Shown: positions 27,228 through 35,200 of the stretch, piece by piece
Layout: each line of letters begins with the position of its first letter
Position numbering within the stretch: position 1 is the first letter of the stretch
DNA from: JBOFSQ01 sp051651625
GTDB taxonomy: Bacteria; Planctomycetota; Planctomycetia; Pirellulales; Thermoguttaceae
Reading direction: 5' to 3'
Assembly (NCBI GenBank): GCA_051651625.1
Contig: JBOFSQ010000022.1
Coordinates: forward strand, 1 to 64,000
Length of the DNA stretch: 64,000 nt
Notes under the pieces: generated by a model
Seen by the model: the letters and a program-made list of their open reading frames with translations, nothing else
What the model was told of the DNA's origin: nothing
Databases searched by the model: none
Translations under genes and position numbers: made by a program

Positions 27228-28085
27228 TCATGCAAACGTCTCAACCGCAACGCCAACGTCTTGGCGGATGCGTTCGGCGATGGTTGCCACTTCGTCTGTT
27301 GGCATCGGGAAAACGTCGGGCGTTGGGACGCGCCGCGCCGTTGTGTAGAGCTGAACTCGCAAAAGATGTTGAAGTTTTTGAAGCGTGGCGATGTAGGCGT
27401 CGAGTTCTGCACCAGCGAGACTGCGCTGCTCACCGTGAACGCAGAGACACGTCTGCACCACGAGCGGACGCTCCGCAGCAAACGTTGTGAGATTGTTGAC
27501 GATTTTTTCGAGTGTGACTCCACCACGCGGAACACAGAGCCGCCGAAACGACGCCTCGTAACCCGCATCGAGTTTTCCCCACACTTCGCCGGCGTTCGCA
27601 AGTAGCGTATCAATTCCGATGAGAACGTCGGCGCGGTCGAGGTGAGCGGCGTTTGTGATGAGGATGAGTTTTGTTGTCGTCGGCGCGAGTTCGCTGCGAA
27701 GTCGCGCGAGAAGCGAACAGACCGCGACGAAGTCGGGCGAGAGCGTCGGTTCGCCGTCGCCGGAGAGTGCGATGTCGCGCAAGATGCGCGATTCGGTCGG
27801 AGCGATGTCTGTCAAACAACGTCCCGCGACGGCATCGGCAATCAGTTGGCGCAATTCCGATTCGAGTCGCGTCAAGTTAACTCGCGCCGACGCCGCATCG
27901 GACGGCGCGGCGACTTCGTACTCGTCTGCGTATTCGGCGGCAACTTGACAGTATACACACCGAAACGAACACAGCCGCGTCTCCCGCGAAAGGTTGACAC
28001 CAATCGACAAACCACGCGCACGACGACTAATCACCGGATAGACATACTCGTACCCATCAAACCGAGAAGAATGGTCGTGCGTCAT
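27228..28085 (-). CDS. Radical SAM protein
   Basis: The 285-residue protein has the radical SAM cluster motif CSFRCVYC (about residues 38-45), preceded by YPVISRRARGLSIGVNLS and followed by SGDGEPTLSPDF, a typical SAM-binding GEPT-like segment. It resembles the family of stand-alone radical SAM proteins whose substrates are unknown, often found in anaerobes. No additional cluster-binding domain is evident. ATG 28085 was chosen because it gives the usual short lead before SRRARGLSIGVN. An in-frame ATG at 28121 is possible, and neither has a good ribosome binding site. Confidence 0.8.
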   Translation of the reverse strand: MTHDHSSRFDGYEYVYPVISRRARGLSIGVNLSRETRLCSFRCVYCQVAAEYADEYEVAAPSDAASARVNLTRLESELRQLIADAVAGRCLTDIAPTESRILRDIALSGDGEPTLSPDFVAVCSLLARLRSELAPTTTKLILITNAAHLDRADVLIGIDTLLANAGEVWGKLDAGYEASFRRLCVPRGGVTLEKIVNNLTTFAAERPLVVQTCLCVHGEQRSLAGAELDAYIATLQKLQHLLRVQLYTTARRVPTPDVFPMPTDEVATIAERIRQDVGVAVETFA

Positions 28086-28194
28086 TGCGCTGTTATACTC
28101 AAGACGGTTTGAATTGCCCATACCAAAACGGTAGCGGCCCATCGAGGCCGCGGTACAACAGAGGGCGAAGCCTACAAATCGACCCGTAACGGGT

Positions 28195-28884
28195 CTATAC
28201 TTTCGCCTTTGGGTTGGTGAAGCGGAGGCCGTCGCCGCTGTGGTAGCTGGCGTACTCCGTGACGATTGCACCTTGCGGGCCAGCGATCATGAAGTGCGGC
28301 TGTTCGAGCTGCGCGAGAATGTCTTGGTCGGCGACACCACACGCCTTCGCCTTGAAACAAGTGATGGCGTTGTCTTTGAGTTGACTTTCGGGGAGAACGA
28401 GTCCCTTCGGGAGGTCGGCGAGCGTGCCGCCTTGCGCCATCGTGTGGATGCTACCGTGACGAACTTGCCACATCTCGTGCTTCGCCGGTTTGTCTTCGGC
28501 GGCGACGTGGAAGTGTTCGGGGATCATCTGCCCCGGAAGCAGATAGATTTCGTGACCGAAATAGCCGTGTTCTTTGTCGTTGATGAAAAAGATTCCGCCC
28601 ATCCCGACGTTGCTGAAGTCACCAAGTCCGAAGTCGTTGACCCAGAAGTTTTTGTCGGCGAGAACGCTCTCTCCAATCGAGTAGTTGTAGTAGCGGAAAA
28701 GTTCGGCAAACGCCTCTTTCGCCACCGTTTGATTGAAACTCCCGTCACGATTGTAGAAATGGGAGTTGGGGTACTTGCGGAGCCGTCCGCGTCCAATCGA
28801 ACGGACTTGCGCCGTTGCCTTCGGCAGAAAACTCATCCCCAGAACCGCCGCTGTCACACCGAAAATCCAATTACGTCTCTGCAT
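28195..28884 (-). CDS. Exported cupin protein, D-lyxose-isomerase-like
   Basis: The 229-residue protein starts MQRRNWIFGVTAAVLGM, an export signal with a short basic n-region. The body is a single cupin with metal-binding residues in PEHFHVAAEDKPAKHEMWQVRHG (His, His, Glu spacing near 119-141) and YHSGDGLRFTNP near the end. The domain resembles sugar-isomerase-type cupins such as D-lyxose isomerase, but the reaction is unproven. A clear ribosome binding site (AGAGGAGAAG) precedes the ATG, and a TTGTCG/TATACT promoter lies upstream. Confidence 0.75.
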   Translation of the reverse strand: MQRRNWIFGVTAAVLGMSFLPKATAQVRSIGRGRLRKYPNSHFYNRDGSFNQTVAKEAFAELFRYYNYSIGESVLADKNFWVNDFGLGDFSNVGMGGIFFINDKEHGYFGHEIYLLPGQMIPEHFHVAAEDKPAKHEMWQVRHGSIHTMAQGGTLADLPKGLVLPESQLKDNAITCFKAKACGVADQDILAQLEQPHFMIAGPQGAIVTEYASYHSGDGLRFTNPKAKV

Positions 28885-28956
28885 AACTCTTCTCCTCTAA
28901 CTGCGTGGAAACTTTTTGCTGCCGGTGTCCGCACCAGCAACTCTAACACGCACTAG

Positions 28957-28984
28957 AGTATAACGCCAACACCCGCCGCGACAA
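28957..28984 (-). promoter_or_regulatory. Candidate promoter of the cupin gene
   Basis: On the minus strand, TTGTCG (28979-28984) and TATACT (28957-28962) are separated by 16 bases, 70 bases before the cupin ATG. The spacing is identical to that of the exosortase promoter. Confidence 0.45.
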
Positions 28985-29008
28985 GGCACCCGTCCGATGG
29001 AGAAAATT

Positions 29009-29270
29009 AGTCCGCTAACAAGTTTCCAGTTTTAATCCGCAGATTGCGCAGATGGACGCAGATTTTTTATTCGCACAGCGTTTTGTGTCTTCGTGTGAGA
29101 AAAAAAGAGCTGCTCGCAAACGATGCTTAATAGACCTGTTCGGAAACTTGCACCCGCACATCGGTTCGGCATAGCCGAACCCTCCAAACGCCTACGGCGT
29201 TGATAACTGGAGGGTTCGGCTATGCCGAACCGCGAACTACTATCCGCCGTCAAACTTGTTGGCGGACTGA
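29009..29270. repeat. CTAACAAGTTT-ended element containing palindromic element copy E
   Basis: The left end AGTCCGCTAACAAGTTT pairs with the right end CAAACTTGTTGGCGGACT. The left part holds a CGCAGATTGCGCAGATGGACG and GTCTTCGTGTGAGAAAA block related to 15265-15487. The right part (29131-29241) is a nested-palindrome copy with TAGACCTGTTCGGAAAC on the left and the GCGAACTACT end on the right. This nesting suggests one family inserted into the other. Confidence 0.7.
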
Positions 29271-29373
29271 CACTTCCGGTGGGGAGTGTTCAAAACGTTT
29301 TTTTCGTCGATAATGGCACAGAGGCAGGAATCTATCCTGACGGCTATTCGTTTACGCTACGTCTGCTGATTCG

Positions 29374-29441
29374 GGCACTCGCTTACGCTTCGTGTTCTTA
29401 TTAACGTAACGCATTAAGAACACGAAGCGTAAGCGAGTGCC
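29374..29441. repeat. Perfect 27-bp-arm hairpin directly before hydG
   Basis: GGCACTCGCTTACGCTTCG with TGTTCTTA faces its exact complement (TAAGAACACGAAGCG, then TAAGCGAGTGCC) around a 14-base loop. It is two copies of the AAGCGAGTGCC repeat head to head. The arm ends one base before the first possible hydG ATG at 29442. Confidence 0.9.
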
Positions 29442-30893
29442 ATGAATCATAACACGCCAACAACAACTATGGACCAATCCAAGATGGACACAACACTCTC
29501 TCCCAACGCCGTTAACTTTATTGACGAAGCAAACATCACAAAGCTGGCGTCGCCGCAAGCGGTTGATCCGCAGCGTCTCCGCGACGTGATCGCAAAGTCG
29601 CTCTCAAAAACTCCGCTCAATCTCGACGAGACCGCCGTACTCCTCGCCGCCGACTCGCCCGACGAGTGCGAGCAGATTTTCGAGGCCGCACGAAAACTTA
29701 AACGGACAATCTACGGAAATCGAATCGTCCTTTTCGCACCGCTCTACGTCGGCAATCACTGCACAAACGACTGTCAATACTGCGGATTTCGGCGGAGTCT
29801 GCGAACCGCCGTGCGCCGTACTCTCGCCGACGACGAGCTAGTGCGCGAAGTCGAAGGTCTCGAAAAACAAGGACACAAACGTCTCATCCTCGTCTTCGGT
29901 GAACACCCAGACTACTCGCCGGAGTTTATCGCAAACTCTGTGCAACTTTGTTACGGCGTTCGCGTCGGTAACGGCGAAATCCGTCGCATAAATATCAACG
30001 CCGCACCGCAAACCATCGAAGGATTCCGCACCGTCAAGGCGTCTGGAATCGGGACGTACCAAATCTTTCAAGAGACGTACCACCAAGAAAGTTACGCGAC
30101 GTTCCACCCCGCGCCGTCACACAAATCGAATTATATGTGGCGACTCGATGCGATGGACCGCGCGATGCTCGGCGGGTGCGATGACGTTGGGCTGGGCGTT
30201 CTCTTCGGACTCTACGACTGGAAGTTTGAAGTGCTGGCGATGATTCGTCACGCACTTCACTTGCAAGAACGGTTCGGCGTCGGCCCGCACACGATCAGTT
30301 TTCCGCGTATCCAAGCGGCCCACGGACTCGCCCGCGACTTTCCGTATCGCGTCACCGACGAACAGTTCAAACGGCTCGTCGCCATCTTGCGTTTGGCGGT
30401 GCCATACACGGGTCTCGTGATGACGGCGCGCGAGTCACCGGCGATTCGCAACGACGTTATCGCCTTCGGCGTCTCACAGATCGACGCCGGAACGCGACTC
30501 GAAATCGGATCGTATTCGCAAGAGAAACCGAAAGAGCAGGAATTGTCGCGTGAGCAGTTCGCGGTCGGTGATCGCCGCGACCTCGACGAAGTGATCGGCT
30601 GGCTACTTCAGCACGAGTATGTGCCGAGTTTTTGTACGTCGTGTTATCGTTTGGGGCGAACGGGCGAACACTTTATGGAGCTTGCGATTCCGGGATTCAT
30701 CGGAAACTTCTGCACGCCAAACGCGATCCTCACGCTCGCAGAATATCTCGCGGACTACGCTTCACCCGAAACCCGCGCCGCTGGTGAAGCACTCATCGCA
30801 CGCGAACTCGGTGCAATCCCCGAAGAAAAACGCAGCGTCATCATCGAACGCCTCAAACAAATCCAAAACGGTACGCGCGATTTGTACTTCTAA
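29442..30893 (+). CDS. hydG: [FeFe]-hydrogenase H-cluster radical SAM maturase HydG
   Basis: The 483-residue enzyme cleaves tyrosine to supply CO and CN- ligands to the hydrogenase active site. The radical SAM cluster motif CTNDCQYC is at about 107-115. The C-terminal auxiliary-cluster motif CTSCYRLGRTGEHFM, followed by NFCTPNA, separates HydG from ThiH. Neither hydA, hydE nor hydF is in the window, but the gene implies an [FeFe] hydrogenase elsewhere in the genome. The start is uncertain. The ATG at 29442 abuts a strong hairpin and may belong to the repeat itself; in-frame ATGs at 29469 and 29484 are good alternatives and lose only unconserved residues. Confidence 0.94.
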   Translation: MNHNTPTTTMDQSKMDTTLSPNAVNFIDEANITKLASPQAVDPQRLRDVIAKSLSKTPLNLDETAVLLAADSPDECEQIFEAARKLKRTIYGNRIVLFAPLYVGNHCTNDCQYCGFRRSLRTAVRRTLADDELVREVEGLEKQGHKRLILVFGEHPDYSPEFIANSVQLCYGVRVGNGEIRRININAAPQTIEGFRTVKASGIGTYQIFQETYHQESYATFHPAPSHKSNYMWRLDAMDRAMLGGCDDVGLGVLFGLYDWKFEVLAMIRHALHLQERFGVGPHTISFPRIQAAHGLARDFPYRVTDEQFKRLVAILRLAVPYTGLVMTARESPAIRNDVIAFGVSQIDAGTRLEIGSYSQEKPKEQELSREQFAVGDRRDLDEVIGWLLQHEYVPSFCTSCYRLGRTGEHFMELAIPGFIGNFCTPNAILTLAEYLADYASPETRAAGEALIARELGAIPEEKRSVIIERLKQIQNGTRDLYF

Positions 30894-30896
30894 CAC

Positions 30897-31029
30897 TAGA
30901 CTTGTTCGGAAACACCAAGTTGGGGCGATTTGGTAGTTCTAGGTTCGGCATAGCCGAACCCTCCAGTCATCAACGCCATAGGCGTTTGGAGGGTTCGGCT
31001 ATGCCGAACCGCAGTGCGAGTGCAAGTTA
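30897..31029. repeat. Nested palindromic element, copy F (right end lost)
   Basis: The left end TAGACTTGTTCGGAAAC starts three bases after the hydG stop. Two facing GGTTCGGC cores follow with a CAACGCCATAGGCGTTTGGA spacer. The right arm reaches GTGCGAGTGCAAGTT and then breaks off, replaced by AAAAAAGTTGG of the adjacent terminator. Confidence 0.85.
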
Positions 31030-31092
31030 AAAAAGTTGGGGGCGGTCCGAAGACCGCCCCCGCGGGCTTACACCGCAAGAGACTTGCGGTGT
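31027..31092 (-). terminator. Intrinsic terminator of the secreted zinc-ribbon gene
   Basis: Reading the minus strand from 31092, a 10-bp stem ACACCGCAAG/CTTGCGGTGT is followed by a second 10-bp stem GGGGGCGGTC/GACCGCCCCC with a four-base loop (31038-31061). A run of T residues (CCAACTTTTTTAAC) comes next. This is classic rho-independent geometry for the gene ending at 31111. Confidence 0.65.
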
Positions 31093-31110
31093 TGCCCAAC
31101 TCCATCAGTT

Positions 31111-31899
31111 TCAGAATGGCAAATGCCGCGACGAAGCGGTGCCTGCTGGTTCTTCTTCGCCCGCTGGTTCTGTTGCCGCTGCGGGGTCGCTTACGACTTC
31201 AAAGCGTGGCGATGGCGTTGCTTTGTTGGCGCGATGAGTTCGCATCGCTTCTCCCGGTTTGATGGCGGTGTCTTCGTAACCCGCGCACTGCGGGCACGCG
31301 CCGTCGTGCCAAACTAACGGTGACGGCAACTGAACTCCACACCCCGGACAAAACGCCTTTCCCCACTCCGGCATCGGTACGCCACGAATGATATGCGACG
31401 CCTTGATATTGTTTGAAAGCACTTCGGGCATCTGGTCGTAGTAGTCGAGATAGATCGTTTGACGCTGGTCTTGTGGGCACGCCGGATAAGCGGCGAACGT
31501 TGATTTGATCGCGGAGACGTGTTTCGGTTTGTCTTGCGGTGCGAAGATGTAACCCGGCGCGTACGGCGCGAGCTGAACACGTCCGGTGATCGTGCGGCGA
31601 TACTGGAGATACGGCAGCGGCGTAACGCTGTCGCCTTGCGGTGCTTCGCCGGTCTGCGGCATTCCCGGTGCCTTGCCGCGCGGCACTGCTGGGACGACCA
31701 TCATCTTTCCATCGACGTAAATCCGCTGCCACGCCTGCGCACCGCGTGCGCCAGTTGTGGGAACAGGATTCGTCTTCGGCGCACCGGAGCCGCCGTAACT
31801 CGCGGCGTTAAAACCGGGCGTTGCGGGAACTTGTGCCGCCACCCAAACACTGCTCGCCACGACCACCACCACAGAAATACTTACACGCAACCAAGTCAT
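31111..31899 (-). CDS. Secreted protein with a zinc ribbon, unknown function
   Basis: The 262-residue product begins with a signal peptide (MTWLRVSISVVVVVASSVWVAAQ). A structured part near 90-170 contains LAPYAPGYIFAPQDKPKHV and YLDYYDQMPEVL. A four-Cys zinc ribbon follows (CPGCGVQLPSPLVWHDGACPQC, near 181-203). The C-terminus is acidic and low complexity. The family was not recognised. AAGGTG upstream may serve as a ribosome binding site. Confidence 0.65.
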   Translation of the reverse strand: MTWLRVSISVVVVVASSVWVAAQVPATPGFNAASYGGSGAPKTNPVPTTGARGAQAWQRIYVDGKMMVVPAVPRGKAPGMPQTGEAPQGDSVTPLPYLQYRRTITGRVQLAPYAPGYIFAPQDKPKHVSAIKSTFAAYPACPQDQRQTIYLDYYDQMPEVLSNNIKASHIIRGVPMPEWGKAFCPGCGVQLPSPLVWHDGACPQCAGYEDTAIKPGEAMRTHRANKATPSPRFEVVSDPAAATEPAGEEEPAGTASSRHLPF

Positions 31900-32084
31900 G
31901 GGATGCCCACCTTATTCGCAAAAGGGAAACGTGACGCGCCGTCCGCGACGACATAAAGGCGTCCTATGCTCTATCGGCGATGCGGCGGAACACAGTGAGA
32001 ACACACCTGCGGAAGTCGGGCTATGATTTTTGCGACAACTGCGGAAGATGCAAAACGTGTGTGGTTTGCGTTGACGTTGTGGGC

Positions 32085-32176
32085 AATCAGAACGCGAAGC
32101 GTAAGCGAGTGAAACAGATAGTCGCCACCAATGCAATAGGCCCTATAGGACATATACGTCCTATAGGGCCTATTGG
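32085..32176. repeat. Compound repeat on the 3' flank of the autotransporter
   Basis: An AAGCGTAAGCGAGTG unit (32085-32111) is followed by the palindrome AATAGGCCCTATAGGACATA / TACGTCCTATAGGGCCTATT (32135-32176). The same two units in reverse order and orientation flank the other end of the autotransporter gene. The rest of the gap 31900-32204 holds nothing else recognised. Confidence 0.8.
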
Positions 32177-32204
32177 ATTAGTTACGCTCTCGTGCTCCGA
32201 TTCC

Positions 32205-35200
32205 CTAGAACGTTCTCCGCACCATAAAGTTTACGCCTTGGTTGGTGAAGTTTTCGGAGAACTGGACACCGTAATCGACTCGTGCGTCCCACAGGCCGCG
32301 TCGCCAGTTGAAGCCGATGTTCGCGTCGCCAGCAACGCCGTCGGCGATGACGCTGCGAAGTGTCGCAAGCTGCGCACCGACCGGCGTATTCTTGTAGTCG
32401 AGGTAACGATCACCCAACACCGGCAACACTCTCGCACGGAACTCCGGCGTGAAAATACCGCCCGCGTGAATGTAACTGTACGCCGCCTTCAGACCGACCG
32501 GAATCGTAACCACGTTCGCCGATGCACTGCTCGCGTTGAAGGCGTTGGTTCCACCAAACGTCGTATTGAACGCACTCTGGTAAACGTAGTCATACTCCAA
32601 ACCGACCTGCGGCGTGACGACGAAGCGTCCGAACAGGAACGGTTTTTCGAGCGTCATATTCACGAACGTTACGCCGCCATCTACGGTCGCTGCGAGTTCG
32701 CCGCCTGAGTTTAGCTGCTTGACTTTGTCGTTCGCACCAACCCAGCCAAACTGCGCGTTGAGAATGACGTAACCAAGCGGAACAGTCGTGTAACCGGCAA
32801 CGCCGCCGAAGAACGAGTCGCTCCTTGTTCGCACGCCGAGCAGCTCCGTCGAACTCTGCTTGCCGCCACCGAGATTCCCCGCGATACCGAATCGCATCGC
32901 CCCTTGACTCGCTTCAACACCAAACGCAACCGCGTATTGATCCGACGTGTACTTATACTTCACGCCGCCGCTCATAAGGTCGCCACTGCTCTGGTGGCCG
33001 TACTGCGGCATCACCCAAACAGCACGCTGCATCCCGCCAAACGAAAGACCGCCAAACTGACCACGCATCTGTTCACGCGGCGCACCAAGCTGTGCCACCA
33101 TCGCACCGTTCGTCGAAGGAATCCCGCCCAAAACCTGACTAAACAGCGACCGCGACGCAAACGCCCGACGACCAACTCCAGACGCACCAGCCATATTGTA
33201 ACCAAGCTCAAGAGACCGCGTTGCAGTTTCTGGAACCTCCGTTGCCAAAGCCGCATTCAAGAAGCCGTTCCCTTCGCCGCGATAACTATCGACCGACGCC
33301 GCAACCGGTCCCGAAAGCTTCGGCAAAATCTTGACCGCTGAATTGCGCGTCATCGTGAACGTGCCAAGATTGGTTCCGGGGGTATATGTGAAGAGCGGAT
33401 TGATAAGCGACGTGTCAACATTTGTGGGGCGTGTTATCGACGCGAAACCGTAAGCAACGTGACGATCCACCGTCGCGCCAACCGCAACCGCTGCATCTTC
33501 GGCGGCGTTCGTCTTGAGAACGAGCGTCGTGACGCCAGAGAGATCGAGTGTGGTTATCGTGTCCGCTTGAATCGGCGCGTTCGCTGGAAGCGCGCGGGCG
33601 GTGACGGTGAGTGAGTTCGCGTTGATGTCGCTCGTCTTGACTATCGCACCGTCGGCAAACGTGAGGTTCTTCCCAGTTCCCATCGAAATTGTCGTTGCGG
33701 TGAAGTTGCCGCTGTGGATCGTTGTGTCGTTTGCGAACGTTGCGCCGTTTGTCAGCTTGATTTGGGTGGCGGCGACATCGTAGTAGAGACCGCCAACTTC
33801 GAGGCTTTTCGCGGCGAAGTCGGTGCTGTAGATGTCGGCGTCGCCAGTAATCTTCGCGGCACCAGTTAGAACGACTTTGGCAGCGTTCGCATCGAGATAC
33901 GATGCCGCAGTCAAATCGTTCGCTATGAGTGTGGAGGCAGACTTCAGCGTCAGCGATCCCGCTGCCACGTTGTTTATTCCCGCATCGACGACTGTTGCTT
34001 TCGTCGAATCACCAATGGTGACGCCGCCCGTTGTGGTAATCGCACCCGTTGTCGTAGTGTTCGCGCCGAGGAAACTTATGTCACCGCCAGTGCCGGTACC
34101 AGTGACAGTGCCAATCGTCCACGCATTGCCGCCATTGTCGAGTGTTGTTTTTGCACCAGAAGCAACAGTAATCGCGTTCGCCGTTGTCACTGCGGCACCA
34201 GCCTTCAGCGTCGTACCATTCTGCATCGTGACGCCGCTCGTTCCAAGTGCAGCGTTATTGCTAACGACAACGGTTCCGCCACTAATCGTTGTGCCGCCGG
34301 TGTAGGTGTTTGCACCGGTGAGTGTGAGTGTGCCCGTACTGCTCTTGACGAGATTTCCCGCGCCACTGATAACGCCGCTTAACGTCTGGGCGACTGATTG
34401 ATTCATCGTCAGCGTACCAGAATTGGCGATGGCACCAGCGTAGGTGCCCTTGCCGAGCGAACCGGTCACTTCGAGCGTGCCATCACTGATTGTCGTCGCA
34501 CCGGTGTACTCATTCGCGTTGGAGAGAACGAGCGTGCCAGCACCTTTTTTCGTGAGCGTTGTGCCATCCCAGCCTGCGGCTTTGTTTGTGCTGGCACTGT
34601 TGTCTTTGAGCACCGCGCCGAGTGAGAACGTGTTGCCCGTACCAATCGTGAAGTCGCCGTGTGCTTTGCGTGTGGGGTCGGTCGAGTACCACGTCAAGTT
34701 AGTGTCAACGATAACGCTCTTTTGATCAGCCGAGAGTTTTGCTTCAGCGGAGAGAAAATCAGTAGCAGTGACTTGACCAGCAACGGTCACGGTAGCAGGG
34801 AAACCCACAATGGCACTTCCCGACGTAATCACAGTTTGCGAATTGCTCCCGACAGTTGTCCCCGGCGTGTAACCGGTGATGTCGAGTTTGCCAGAAGCGT
34901 TGAACGTCAACGCAGTGGCGGCCAGCGTTGGCGTGGTGCCAACATTGATTCCAAGCGTCGCGCCGTTTTTTATGTCAACCGCACCTGTACCAGTTAGCTT
35001 ACCGTTGATTTTGAGCGTGCCGGCATTCACGGTGGTGTTGCCGGTGTAGGTGTTCGCGCCGGAGAGCGTGAACGTGCCAGCACCATTCTTGACCAGCGAC
35101 CCGCCCGTGCCACCGATATTACCCGCGAACGTGGTGTTGGTAGCGTCACCGACCGTGAGTGTTTTGCCGCCAAGCGCGACACTCGTTCCAACAGCACCGG

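Noticed and set aside
28240..28956. A 238-codon plus-strand frame opposite the cupin gene
   Set aside because: The cupin frame has an export signal, metal motif, ribosome binding site and promoter; this one has none.
29222..29404. Small 60-codon gene upstream of hydG
   Set aside because: It starts inside one repeat and ends inside another, with no ribosome binding site; it is repeat-derived.
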